From: an uncultured Bacteroidales bacterium
Lineage (GTDB): Bacteria > Bacteroidota > Bacteroidia > Bacteroidales > P3
Assembly: GCA_900316965.1 (NCBI GenBank)
Contig: ONEY01000002.1
Coordinates: 1-64,000 of the forward strand
Length of the DNA stretch: 64,000 nucleotides
Reading direction: 5' to 3'
The position numbers and the translations under genes are program-made. How positions within the stretch are numbered: the stretch's first letter is position 1; every line of letters begins with the position of its first letter. Below, piece by piece: positions 26,201 to 41,200 of this stretch. The notes under the pieces were generated by a model. That model did not search any database and was not told the DNA's origin. It worked only from the letters and a program-made list of their open reading frames with translations.

Positions 26201-29200
26201 AACTGCAACGCTCCTACCAACTTGGCTATCAGCCCCAGCAAGGTTCTTACTTGGACTGCCGGCAATGCCACCCAGTGGCAGGTCCGTTGGGCTGAAGATG
26301 GTAGTGATGTCTACACACTATCTAATGTTGTGACAACGGCATCTTACACTCTGCCTCTCACCGGTGGTGCAGGTACTACCTATAATGTTTCTGTCCGCTC
26401 CATCTGCGGTGCAGGCGATACACTTGATTGGACCGCCCCGCTGTCGTATACCATTCCCGTTGCAATACCCTACTCTTGCGACTTTGAGAATGGTGTCAAC
26501 GGCATTGTCTTTGCCAACGGTTCCCTGACCAATAAATGGTATATGGGTACTGCCGACAACAATACCACTGGCGGTAGCCACAGTATCTATATTTCTAACA
26601 ATAGTGGTACTTCGGCTGACTATAACAAGTCCTCCAGTTCAGTTGTCTATGCATATGTAACACTGCCTATGACCATAGCTGCCGACTATAACATTTCCTA
26701 TGACTGGAAGTGCTATGGTGAGTCTACCTACGACTATTTACGCGTTGCTTTGGTTCCTGAATCTGTCACCCTTACCCCTGGTACCTCGTTGCCTTCAGGT
26801 TTGAGTACCACGGCAACTCCTTCGACCTGGATTGCCGTAGATGGTGGCAGCAAACTCAATTTGAGCAGTTCGTGGAATTCGGTAAGCCGTACTGTCAATA
26901 TCTCCACTCCAGGCAACTACAAGCTTGTCTTTGTGTGGCGCAACGACCCTTCCAGCGGTACCAATCCTCCTGCAACTATCGACAACATTTCTGTGACGAG
27001 AATGAGTTGCAACGCTCCTGCAGATATAGCATACAGCGCTGGCACTGTTACCTGGACGGCTGGCAATGCCACCCAGTGGCAAGTTCGTCTGGCCAAGGAA
27101 GGTAGCGATAATTACACCTATGCAGTTGTCAATAATGCCAGCTACACTCCCACAGGTTTGCTTGACAATACCAGCTACACTATTGGAATTCGCTCTATTT
27201 GTGGCGTTGATGACACCTTACAATGGACTAATACCACCTTCCGTACTCCCTGCGGTGCTATTCAGGTTCTGCCTTACGCAGAGGACTTCAGCGGTTATAC
27301 TGGACTGCCGAGCTATCCCTACTACGGACCTGCTGTGGCTCCCCACTGCTGGAACTACTACAGCAACGGTACCAATACCGCCGCCACCACCGGAAGTAGT
27401 AGCTACTATGGCAGCGTGGGTACGTATAGTGGTACTTCATATGGTAGTATGATCAGCAACGATCCTTATTTCTGTATGCCGCTTTATGTTATCAGCTCCA
27501 GCACGACAAGTTCCACATACGTGAACTATAACACGCAGCGTGGTGACACCAAATATGCGGTGATGCCGCAATTTGACCAGCCGCTGAATAACATTATGGT
27601 GTCGTTCGACTATAAGTTCTCTTCCTCCAACACTGCGACGACCTATAACACGGCCCTCGAGCTTGGTTATATCACCGAGAATGATGTGAACACATTTGTC
27701 TCGATGCAGACCTATGCGGCCACCTCCACTGCTATCCAACATATTGTTGATATGTCTCTTGCCACTCTGGCAGCTTCGGCTCCCGCCGATGCCCGTCTGA
27801 CCCTCAAGTACTCTGGTACCCACAACGGTACGAGCTCTACCAGCAGCGGCACTGTGTACTGCGGTATCGACAATATCCGAGTAAAGGTTATCCCCAACTG
27901 CTTTGCTCCTCAGGTAAGCACAATGACAGCTACCAATGTAACTCCTACCAGTGCTACTGTTAGCTGGGTTGACCAGAACACTAATACCCCGACTTCGTGG
28001 AGCGTTAAGTACAGCAGCAATGCCAACTTCGACCCCGCCACTGAGGGTACTGCCACTACGGTCAACACTCCTACTATAAACCTCAACGGCCTTGAGTCTC
28101 AGACTACATATTATGTATATGTAGGTGTTGATTGCGGCAGCTTCGGTGAGAGTGAATGGAGTAATGCCTTTACTTTCACTACAGAATGCGTTCCGATGAC
28201 AGTGCTTCCGTATGTGTATGGTTTTGAAGATGCCACCACCGGCACAAGCACGGGCACTGATTTCGATGCTGAATGTTGGAAGCGCCTTAACAACGGTACT
28301 ACATATTATGGATATCCTTATATAAGTAGTTCCTCGACATACTGCCACAGCGGCAGTCGTGGTCTCTATTGGTACAATGCCACTACCACTGGCACTTATG
28401 GTGACTACCAGATTTTGGTGCTCCCCGGTGTGGATGCAACAAGCCATCCTGCCAACACTTTGCAGATGAAGTTCTGGGCAAAGGCTTCTAGTACATCTTA
28501 TCATCCTGTATTCCAGGTTGGTGTGATGACCGATCCTAATGATGTCAGCACTTTCGTCAATGTTGCAACTATTAATGTTGAGGGAACCACGTGGACAGAA
28601 TATACAGCCTTCCTTGACAGTTATACTGGCAATGGCATTTATGTGGCTCTGCGAGCCAACCGTCCTACCTCGGCGTGGTATGCCTATGTTGATGACTTTG
28701 AACTCAGTGTGATTCCGCCGTGCATCAAACCAAGCAATGCCCATACCACCGCACTGACTTACAATGCTGCTACTATCGACTGGACGCAGAATACAGTCCT
28801 CTCGACCGAGAGCAGCTGGGATGTGATGTTCGGTCCCAGCCCGCTGGATACTACCACTGCGACAGTCACCACTCTGACCGACCACGTGTTCAACGCCACT
28901 GGTCTCGACGAGCAGACAAGCTACGACTTCTATGTCCGCGCCAACTGCGGTGCTGACGGTTATAGCGACTGGAGCATTGTCTATACTTTCACTACTCCGT
29001 GTGCTCCTATAGCTGTTACCAAGTACAATCACTACACTGAAGATTTTGAAAGCACAGCAACCAATAACCTGCCTGATTGTTGGACCAAGGTAGGTACGGG
29101 TACTGTAGCTGTCTTAAGCAGTACTAGTAATGCACACAACAGTAGCTATTATCTCAGATTCAGCGGTTCGTTGAGCAATTTGGTGCTTCTGCCAGAAACT

Positions 29201-32200
29201 GAGAATGAAGCCAACACATTGCAACTGAACTTCTGGACTCGTCCTGAAAGTTATTCAAATACCAGTTGTGGATCTTTTTCTGTTGGTTATGTGACCGACG
29301 CTGAAGACGCTTCTACTTTTGTAGCTATTGCCACTTATAACCACAATGACTGGACATCTAATACACACGAAGAGAAGACTGTGTATATGGATGCTGCTCC
29401 TGCCGGTGCCCGTATGGCTATGCGCCACAATGCTGGCTCTACCTCGTGGTATTGGTATGTCGACGATATCGAGGTTATGCCTGTTCCTACTTGCCGTGTG
29501 GCTACCAACCTCACCTCGGAGAATGTCTATGCCAAGACTGCCAACCTGAGCTGGACTGATAACTGTCTTGTTACTCCCGCCGCTTGGGAGGTGCGTTATG
29601 CTCCTGTGGCTGCCGACCTCGACAACGAGGGCGTCAGCGTTGAGGTGACTGGTGCTCCTGCTCTGGCTCTTGCCAACCTGCTCCCCGAAACGGCTTATCA
29701 GTGGAAGGTTCGCAGCATCTGCGTTGCCGCTGCTAACTACAACGGTGACACCGCCGACTGGAGCAACGTCGCCAACTTCACCACGATGGCTACCTGTGTT
29801 GTTCCTACCCTTAGCTCCCCTGTGGCTTCTGCCAACAGCGTGACCTTGAGCTGGACAGAGAACACAATGCCTGTCGGTGCCACCCAGTGGGAGGTTGCCG
29901 TCGGCGAGCCTGGCTTCAACAAGAATATCGACGGTATGCACTTCACCACCAACCAGAACAGCAACTTTGTTGTCACCGGTCTGAAACACTCCACCGCTTA
30001 TCAGGTCTATGTCAGTTCGCTCTGCTCGGACGAAGACTGGAGCGAATGGAGCACTGCTGCCAACTTCAGCACCTCGTGCGCTCCTTGGCAGTATGCCGAT
30101 ATGCCGCTTGTCCAGACCTTCTCGGTCTCTGGCCTGCCCGCTTGCTGGACCAAGGCTGGCGGTTATACTATTACTAGTACGGCTTACAACAGAATGGAAA
30201 TCTACGGTACCAAGAGTATGGTTGTCCTGCCTGAGATGGCCTTTGCTCTCGACACAATCGAGATGAGCCTTGAGGCTGCCAACTACAGCGGCACAACCGA
30301 ACGCAGCTTCCAGGTTGGTTACCTTGCCGATGGTACGGATACCACTACCTTTACCGCTGTACAGACCATTACTCTCAACAGTCCTGAGTACAATACATTC
30401 AATATTTCATTTGCCGACATCAACAACACCACCGGCCGCTACATTGCCATCCGTGGTCTGCAGACAGGTACCACCTGGGCCGACTTCTATGTCAAGAATG
30501 TACAGGTGAAGCTCCGCGAGCCTATAGCCTACTTGCCAAGCAACGAGACTGAAAGCAATTGCGTTGTCTTCTACATGGCCGACACCGTCAACCATGAGAA
30601 TACCTATGCCGGCAATGTCAACATGACTCAAACCATCTATCCTGGTGAGCCTGGTAAGGTGCTCCACTTGACTGGTATGGTGGATTGCGAGTATGGTTAT
30701 GACTACCTGACAATCTACGAGGGTGTCGGAACCAACGGCACCATACTCTACTCAGGTACCGGTTATGACGACAACATCGACATCAAGACCAATAGCTACG
30801 ACTGGGTTAACAAGGGTGCTATGACCATTGTCTTCACCTCTGATGTCGACAATGCCGACCAGTATCTTGGCTTCAAGCTGTTGGCATTGTGCGAGTGCCC
30901 CACTGCCGCTCCTCAGCGCGACTGGGTTGTCGACACCAACACCGCCTTCGCATGGGTCAATGGCCGTACCTACACCAACAATGTAACTATCGCCAACCAA
31001 CCCGACAAGACTTGGAACGAGGAGTTTATGGAGAAGAATCTCGGTCAGTGCGACTCGGTGTACCACACCCTCAACCTGACTATCCATCCTACATATAACC
31101 TCACCGCTCGCAAGGAACTCTGCCAGCGCGAAAGCTTCGAGTTCTACGACACTACTCTCAACGCCACTGGCGTTTACACTCGTACAAAGAAGACTGCTTT
31201 TGGCGCCGACAGTACCACGACACTGACCCTGCAGGTACGTCCCGCTCCTACAGCTTACATCTATGTCGATAACGAACGCACAAACGGCACCATCGACGCA
31301 TTCTGCGACAATGCCGACCTCGTTATGACGGCTCGTGCCACCATCGAAGGTTCGAACTTCAAGTGGGAAGACAACAGCACCGCTGCTGTCCGCACCGTCA
31401 ACCCCCACGAGAATGCTTCTTACTCCGTTATCGCTTACGACCCGACTTACAACTGTCCCAGCTTGCCTGTCGACCTCGCTGTAACAACAACTCCTGTGCC
31501 CGAACTGAGCATCGTGGTTGAAAATGGCGACTCCGTCATCTGCGCCGGTGGTTCTACCACCCTCACGGTTGCCGATGCCAACAACACCGAATGCACTTAT
31601 GTTTGGAGCAACAATGAGACTGGCAATAGCATCACTGTAAGTCCTGCCACAACAACTACCTACACGGTCACCGCTACCACTCCTAACGCTAGCGCTTGCG
31701 TGGCCACAGCTTCCGCTGTTATCACAGTCAATCAGCTGCCTGTTGTTACTATCACTCCTTCGGCCAACGAGATCTGCCGTTACGACAGCCTCACTCTCTC
31801 GGCTACCGAGGTTGATGGTTACAACTACAACTGGACAAGCCTAAACGGCGCTACTACAGCTGCTGTTAGCTTCGTGCCCGCCAACACTGGACGTTACAAC
31901 CTGACAGTGACCGACGCCAACGGTTGCGTCAACGAGTTTACCTCGGCTACCGTCACCGTACGTCCTGCTTATAATATTAATGATACATTATCTGTATGTG
32001 AGGCTATGCTCCCCGTCACTTGGGATGCTCAAACCCTCAGCGCCGCCGGCAACTATGACCAGACTTGGAACATAGCTTACGGCTGCGACAGTACTGTCCA
32101 CCTCTATCTCGACGTGACCGCCACTGGTGTCTCCAACGCCTACGCAACCTACTGCGAAGGTAGCGCTTTCACCTTCGGTCAGGGTCAGTATATGACCAAC

Positions 32201-35200
32201 CACGTCGCCGACCTCAACGTAACCTCGTTGAGCTACATCGACAGCACCTCTGAGGAGTGCCCAGTTCAGTACAACCTCTACCTCACTGTCAATCCTAAGA
32301 AGGCCACCAGTTTCGAGGCCAACGAGTGCGACAGCTACACTTGGAATGAGGTTGAATACACTGCCGCTGGCAGCTACAACCAGACTCTCCAGACCATCAA
32401 CGGCTGCGACAGTGTGGTTACTCTGAACCTCACTCTCCGCAACTCGACCATAGGTACCGATGTCCAGACAGTTTGCGACAAACTCGTTTGGATTGATGGC
32501 AACACCTATACCGAGAACAACACCACAGCACAGTACACTATCCAGAATGAGGCTGGTTGCGACAGCGTTGTGACCCTCAACCTCACTGTGAACTATGCCA
32601 ATACCGGTGTTGACGATATCCGTTGGTGCAACACTCCGACCTATACCTGGATCAATGGTGTTACCTACGATATGAACGAGACCGATGGTAATGTTCGTTA
32701 TCTACTGCCCAATGTCACCAACCAGTACGGCTGCGACAGTACTCAGATACTGAACCTCGTGTTCAACCTCGCTGCCGACACTATGGCTTGGGCCGATACC
32801 GCTGTCTGCGACATCTTCATCCTCGACACCGTTGCTTGCGACGGCAGCCTCGTGGAATGCCAGATCAACCAGAGCGGCGCTTATCAGCTTAAGACCTCTA
32901 TCGGCAATGGCCGCTATGTCGTAAGCCGTTACAATGTCACCATCAACCACAGCGAATATCACACCACTGTGAAACGTAATGTTTGTCTGCCCTACACCTG
33001 GACCGATGCCAATGACAACTTTATCGCTGTCATCAACGACATCTTCACAGGAAGCGACACTAACATTTCGCTCACTTTCGCTGCCTCCGAGAATGGTTGC
33101 GACCGCACCGAGGTTCTACGTCTCATCAACGCCAAACCACAGACCTATAACTATGTCTCTGGTCAGGTTTGCCTCGGTGAGACCTACTCCTATGGCTCTT
33201 ATGTGTTGACCCCGGTTGAAGCCGGCGAAACCACCTATCGTCTAGCTACCGGCGAACCCAACAGCTTTGGCTGCGACTCGACCGACGTTCTCACTCTCAC
33301 CGTCTTCCCGACCTCTACTGAGGAAATGGAAATCGCTCTTTGCGAGAACTCCTTCGAGAAGGGCGCCGACAGCGCATACCACTACACCTTTGTCAACGAA
33401 GAGAATGCTACCGAGACTGTTGACTTGACCTATGCCAACGCTCTTAACGGTTCTGTTTACAACGGATCTGCCGTTGCCAACTGGACTACCGAGAACGGCT
33501 GCGCTCGCACAGTCACCGTCAACTTCACTGTCAAACCTAACACTAGTAGCTCGTTTGAGACCACCGAGCTTTACACCTACACTTGGGATCTCAATGGCGA
33601 AACCTACGACAACGAGGGCGTATATACCGCCACCGCTATCTATGGCGAGAATAGTTATGGTTGCGACAGCATCATCACTATGAACTTGACTCTGCACGAT
33701 ACTGTCTATACTGTTATCGACACCACCGTCTGCACCAGCTATAAGGGACCAGACGATGAAGTGTACCGCGATGACAGAAGCTTTACTAAAGTCCTTGCTG
33801 GTGCATCGCACTTCGGTACCGACAGCGTCATTGTCACCAACTTCTACGTCAACCAGAACCCGCTGACAGATGTCTATGTCGCTACCAACGTGCCTTACAC
33901 TTGGGTCGACGGCATTGAGTACACCGCCACTGGCGAGGCTTTCTACACCCTCTCCGACAAAAACGGTTGCGACAGTACTCTGCATCTGTTCTTCACCAAG
34001 CTCAACCCGATAGTGCTTTGCTACAGCGAGCTGCCTTACGAGACCGGCTATGGCTTCACCATCACCGACCCGATCAGCAACACCTATAGCAACAACGACC
34101 TCAATGGTAACGACACTATCGTCAGCTACGTCATCAACCAGCCCATCCGCAAAGTATTTGTCGACACTGCTTGCGACAACTACACTTGGGATGCAACGGC
34201 TTTGACCTACAATGAGAGCGGCGTTTACTTCTACGATTATACCGATTCCAACAGCTGTCCTGCTACCGACACCTTGAAGCTGACCGTGTTCCATAACACT
34301 AACAGCAGCGAGACTGTCACAGCTTGCGACACCTACACTTGGAACAACAACGGAAACAGCGTCACCAAGACTGAGAACGGCGTATACTACAGCAATTATC
34401 TTACTACCGACAATTGCCCGAGCGTCGACACTCTCTACCTCACTGTCAACTACAACACCAACAGCGGCGCTACCGCTATTGCTTGCGACAGCTACACTTG
34501 GCACGATTCTGCTTACACCGCTACTGGTGAGTACACTTACAACTACACTGCGGGCAATGGCTGCGCCAGCGTAGATACCCTCTACCTGACCATCGGAACC
34601 GCCGGCAACACCAACGTCAACGCAAATGTTTGCGACAGCTACACTTGGACTGAAAATGGCGTTACCTACACCGAAAGCACCGTCGACAGCGTGGTTTATC
34701 AGAGCGTGGCTGGCTGCGACAGCACCATCACTCTCACCCTCACCGTGCGCCACAGCACTGACTCTACTGTTACTGAGGTGGCTTGCGACACTTACACATG
34801 GGCTCAGAATGGCGAGACCTACACCGTCTCTGGCAACTATGTCGACACCATCGCCAACGAAGCTCTGTGTGACAGCATCGTAACCTTGAACTTGACTGTC
34901 AACTACAATAGCAACACTGCTTACACTGTTGCTGCTTGCGACAGCTACGAGTGGACCAACAATGGCAACACCGTCACCAATACCGTGAGCGGCACCTACT
35001 TCAGCAGCTATACAAATGTTGCTGGATGCCCCAGCGTTGATACTCTCTATCTGACCATCAACAATAGCAAGGTCTATGATACTACTATCTATAGCAGCGA
35101 AGGCTTCTACCAGTTCAACCTGGTAGCCAACGATGTCACTTACGACACCTTGTTCTCTGCCAATGCTCCTACAACCTTCGGTCCTCTGACCGCCACCCTC

Positions 35201-38200
35201 ACCACTGTCGCTGGTTGCGATAGCGTTGTTACCTACACCTTCGTTGTCGGAACAACACGCACCAAGACCGAGGTCGTCGTGGCATGCCAGGAGTACACTT
35301 GGCCACGCAACAATGTGACCTACGAGTTCATCGACGCCGCTGAAAGCGCTGCCAACAACAACGCTCTCTACAAGACTACTACAGGAACCTATATTTATGA
35401 GGCACCTATCGTTACCATTACCAACAATAATGCTATCGACAGCACCTTCATCCTGCAGCTGGTTCTCACCGAGCGTTACACTGGCTCTGCCGACACCACC
35501 TTCTTGCTGAGCAACGAGACTCTTGCCCTTGGCGACAGCGTCTTCAACTTCAGCGCTCAGAAGGCCGCAGGCTACAGAGGCTACACCGAGACAGTACAGC
35601 GTAGTGTTTATCATCCTGCCGTCAACTACTGCGACAGCTTGATCAACTACAACATCACTCTTGTTTACAACTACGATACCGCTTGGGTAGACATCTGCGC
35701 CGAGCAGACATCTGTAAACTGGGGTACTCACTCCTATGTCACCACAACTCCTGGCACCACATACATTTTCGACACTGTTGCCGACAATGGCTGGTTCCAG
35801 ACTTTGGTTGTCAACCAGAAACCTGTCATCGCTTCGACCGACACCAAGGTTGCTTGCGACACCTACACCTGGATTGACGGAGTGACCTACACCGCTAGCA
35901 ACACAACTGCTACCGATACTCTCACAGCATTTGATGGTTGTGACAGCGTAGTGACCTTGAACCTGACCATCAAACACAGCAATACCGGTGATACCACCGC
36001 TGTGTCTTGTGGCAGCTTCACTTGGTATGGCACCACCTATACCGCCAGCACCGAGGAACCCACTCATCTGTTCACCAACGCCGCTGGCTGCGACAGCACC
36101 GTGACGCTGCATCTCACCATCAATAATGCTACCACTGGCGACACCACTGCTGTGGCTTGCGAAAGCTTCACATGGTACGGCACAACATATACTGCCAGCA
36201 CCGAGGAGGCTACTCACACCTTCGCCAATGGCAACGCTACAGGTTGCGACAGCACCGTGACTCTGCACTTGACCATCAATATGCCAACCAGCAGTGTCCT
36301 TGACACCGCCGTTTGCGACAACTTTGAATGGAACAATGTTACCTACACTGAAAGCGCTAACGTTGTTATCGACAACTTGACTAACGTTAAGGGTTGCGAC
36401 AGTACCGCTACTCTCCACCTGACCATCAAGACCTCTAACACTGGTATTGACGAGGTTATCGCTTGCGACAGCTTGCGTTGGATTGACGGTACTCTCTACA
36501 CCATCAACAACTACACTGCACAGCACACTATCCAGAATGTCGCTGGTTGCGATAGCGTTGTAACACTCAACCTGACTATCAACCACGCTACACACAACAT
36601 CACAAATGTCACCGACGCTTGCGATAATTATGTGTGGACTACCTCAGGTATGAACTATGTTTATGACGCTAATGCCACCTACCCATTGACTATTACTCAC
36701 AACTATGTCAATGGTCAGAACTGCCCGAGTGTCGATACTTTGAAGCTGACTCTCCACCAGAGCTCGGCCGAGACCTTCTACGACACCGTTTGCGACAGCT
36801 ACACATGGGTTAACAATGGCAACAGTGTTACCTACACTGAAAGTGGCATCTACACCAGCAACTACATTAATACCGACAACTGCCCAAGTACAGATATGCT
36901 CTATCTAACCATCAATGTGGCTACCACCGGCAATGACGAGATCATCGCCAACAATGGCTACTACAGATATGACAATGTACTCTACACCGCTGACCGCGAC
37001 GGTGGCGAATATTTCGACACCACATTCACGGTTGCCAGTGGCCTCAATGCCGCAGGTTGCGACAGCACCACAATGCTGCACCTCCTGGTTGGTACCAATG
37101 CCATCGGTATGGAAAATCAAGTTGTCTGCGACCACTTCACCTGGATCAATGGTCACACTTATGAGTATCGTGAGAATGCTCCTGAGGGCGCACTCTACTA
37201 CGATGCCACTGCCGACGAATGGGTATATGCCCGTCCGCGTTACACTCTGCCTGGTGTCCTCAGCGCTAATGGCTTCGACACCATCGCAGTCCTCAACTTG
37301 ACCTTGACTCAGATCAACTACACCGAACAGAATGTACGCTTCCTGTTGAGCCAGCAGCAGTGCTTCCTCACCAGCGACAGCAATGCAGCTTACACTATCA
37401 ACTTCAGCGGCGCTGAGGCTGGTATTGTCGACACTGCATTCCACTTCGGTGCTACAACTCACTATTGCGACAGTGTTATCACTTACCACATCACTCTTGT
37501 CGACAACTACACCAACGTCGGTACTGAAGACATCTGCGCTACCGTTGAGGATTACACATGGAACAACACCAACATCCTTGGCGGCCACAGCAAGACCTTC
37601 GACATGACCGAGTTGATTACCGACTTCGACCACGTGACCACCATCACGCTGACCGATACCGTCTTCAAGGGCGATGCCGATAACGAATGGGTTTATGCCA
37701 AGACTCTTGTTGTCCACCCGGTTGTCTACGCCACCGAGCGCCGCACCGCTTGCGACAGCTATGAATGGAATGGCACTGTGTTCACCGCCAGCACAACCAC
37801 AGCTACCCGCTTCTTCCCGAACGGTTCTTCCTATGGTTGCGACAGTACTGTGACACTGAACCTCACTATCAAGTACAACAGTAACACTGCTTATACCGCC
37901 ACCGCTTGCGACGAGTACACATGGACTCTGAACAACAACCAGGTTTACACAACATCTGGAGACTACACCCGCGCTTACACCGCCGCTAATGGCTGCCCGA
38001 GCGTCGATACTCTCCACTTGACTGTAAACTACAAGGGCGACACTACCTACACTGTTACCGCTTGCGACAGCTACGAATGGAATAGCACAACCTACACCAC
38101 CTCTGGTCACTACGGCTTCAGCTATAATACCAACGAAGGCTGCGCCAGCGTCGATAGCCTCTTCCTCACTGTTAACCACAACAGCAATAGCGGAGAGACT

Positions 38201-41200
38201 GTTGAGTCTTGCAACAGCTACACTTGGAACAACCACGGCAACGTGATTGACACCAATGTCAGCGGTGTATACTTCAGCAACTACATCAACGCCGACAACT
38301 GTCCGAGCGTCGATACCCTCTACCTGACCATCAACAAGAACAACGGCCAGACTCTCACCGAGAGCGTCTGCGACAGCTACACTTGGGCTGTTGACGGCCA
38401 GACTTACACTCAGACGGGTGTCTATACCTTCGACAGCACCGACGCTAACGGTTGCTACGCTCAGTGCACTCTCAACCTCACCGTGGGCTACACCACCAAC
38501 AATGCTGAAACCGTCGTCGCTTGCCACGCTTACAACTGGCATGGTACCGACTACAGCACCAGCGGTGATAAGCTTTATGCTTACACCAACGATGATGGTT
38601 GCCCGAGCGTTGACACCCTCCACCTGACCATCAACAACCAGACTACCTACGCTGTTCAGACTATCGAGAACTGCGGTCCTTACACTTGGACTGTTGGCGA
38701 TAGCATTATCGGTGTATTTGATCAGAGTATCGAAACTTCGACCACTCTCACCAACCCGAGAACAATGTGCGACAGCGTGGTCTTCTTGCGCCTGACGGTC
38801 TTCGAGGCTCCTCACGCTTATGAAACTGCTACTGTTTGTGCCGACGCACTGCCTTACACATGGCGTGGTATCGAGTTTGCCGCAGCTGGTGACACCGCTA
38901 TCACCACTGCTTACACCGACAACTGCGACAGCACAATCCACTTCGCTCTTACTGTCAACCCGTTGATCAATGTTGAGATTACCGACGTTGTTTGCCTCGG
39001 TCAGGATTACAGCGCTAACAACTTTGTTATCGCTGCCGCCGACCTCACAGCAGGTACTCACACATTCAGCCACACTGACGCTTCTGTACTCACCGGTTGC
39101 GACAGCACCACGACACTGACCCTCACCGTAGGCGATGTTATCTACAATGCTGCCGTCGAGGTTACCGCTTGCGACACCTATAATTGGACTCCTGGCGATG
39201 GTGAAACCTATAACTTCACCACCAGCGGCACCTACAACTCGAATGTCTATGCCAACAACATGGGCTGCTCGAGTGTCGATGTCCTCAACCTCACCATCAA
39301 CGAGAACAGCAGCACCGGCTACAACGCTACCGCTTGCGATACCTACACTTGGAACAACACCGTCTACACCGAAAGCGGCGACTACACATTCGCCTACAGC
39401 GATGCTAACGGCTGCGCCAGCGTAGATACTCTCCACCTCGTAATCAACAACAATAGCAACAGCAGCATTACCGCAGTTGCTTGCGACAGCTACGAGTGGC
39501 ACGGTACCGTCTACACCACCAGCGGCGACTACACCTATGATTATAGCACCAATGAAGGTTGCGCCAGCGTCGACACACTCCACCTGACTGTCAACTACAA
39601 CAGCAATAGTGCTATGAACGCTACCGCTTGCGACAGCTACGAGTGGAACGGCACTGTCTACACCGAAAGTGGCGACTACACCTATAATTATAACACCACT
39701 GACGGTTGCGCCAGCGTTGACACACTCCATCTGACTGTCAACTTCAACAGCAACAGCGCCATGAACGCTACTGCTTGCGACAGCTACACATGGAACAACA
39801 CTGTCTACACCGAAAGCGGCGACTACACCTATAGCTATACCAATGCTGACGGTTGCGCTAGCGTTGACACACTCCACCTGACTGTTAACTACAACAGCAG
39901 CAATGGCGTTGTTATCACCGCTTGCGACGGATACGAATGGCACGGTCAGAACTACACTTCTACTGGCGTCTACTACTATCCTTACAACACCGAAGAAGGT
40001 TGTGCTAGCCTCGATACCCTCCGTCTTACTGTCAACTACAACAGCAACAGCTCGTTCACCGAGACCGCTTGCGACAGCTATGAATGGAACGGTACCGTCT
40101 ACACCACTAGCGGCGACTATACTTATAGCTATACTACCGTTGCCGGCTGCGCCAGCACCGACACTCTCCACTTGACTGTCAACTACAACAGCAACCTTGG
40201 CACCACCATCACCGCTTGCGACAGCTACAATTGGAAGGGTACTGACTACACCACCAGCGGCACCTACTACTTCAACTACACCACCGAGGCCGGTTGCGCC
40301 AGCGTTGATACTCTCTATCTCACCATCAACGAGAACTCGAATCGTCAGCGTACCATCATCGCTTGCGACGAGTACACTTGGAACGGCGAGACCTATTATC
40401 AGTCTGGCGACTACTACTATAGCTACACCGCTAACAACGGTTGCCCGAGCGTCGATACTCTCCACCTCACTGTCAACTACAACACTAGCACCAAGCAGAC
40501 TGTTGTGGCTTGCGATGAGTACACTTGGAATGGTACCGAATACAACGCCAGCGGCATGTACATCCACGACTATGTAGCAGCTAACAACTGCGAAAGCAGC
40601 GACACTCTGATGCTCACCATCAACAACAGCACCACGAGCAGCTTCACTGACGCAGCTTGCAACTACTACATCTGGGATGGCAGAGCTTACACCGAGAGTG
40701 GATCTTACGATTACACCTACACCACTGACAATGGTTGCGACAGCGTGGTTACTCTCAACCTCACTATCAACACCCAGAAGACCAGCTCCGAGACCGCTAC
40801 CGCTTGCGGCAGCTACACTTGGAACGGCGCTACCTACAATGTCAGCGGTATCTACACCTACAATACCACCAGCGTCGATGGTTGCGATAGCGTTGTGACA
40901 CTCGCCCTGACTATCAGCCAGGCTGTTACTTCAACTATCAATGCTTCGGCTTGCAACGGTTATGTATGGAACGGTACTCCTTACACTGCTAGCGGCAACT
41001 ATACCGCCACCTACACCGCTGCCAACGGCTGTGACAGCGTCGTTACACTTGTACTGACTATCAATCAGCCCAAGACCACGACCATTGTTGCCACCGCTTG
41101 CGACAGCTACACATGGGCAGGCACCACCTACACCACTAGCGGCAACTACAGCAATACCACTATTGCTTCCAACGGTTGCGACAGTATCGTTACACTCCAG

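Noticed and set aside
33242-36595. 1117-codon frame on the minus strand
   Set aside because: In exact codon register with the giant gene and explained by its avoidance of TTA, CTA and TCA; the product is a low-complexity periodic string without a signal or domain.
36905-40567. 1220-codon frame on the minus strand
   Set aside because: Same reason: shadow of the Cys-repeat tract, repeating with the same 49-residue period.
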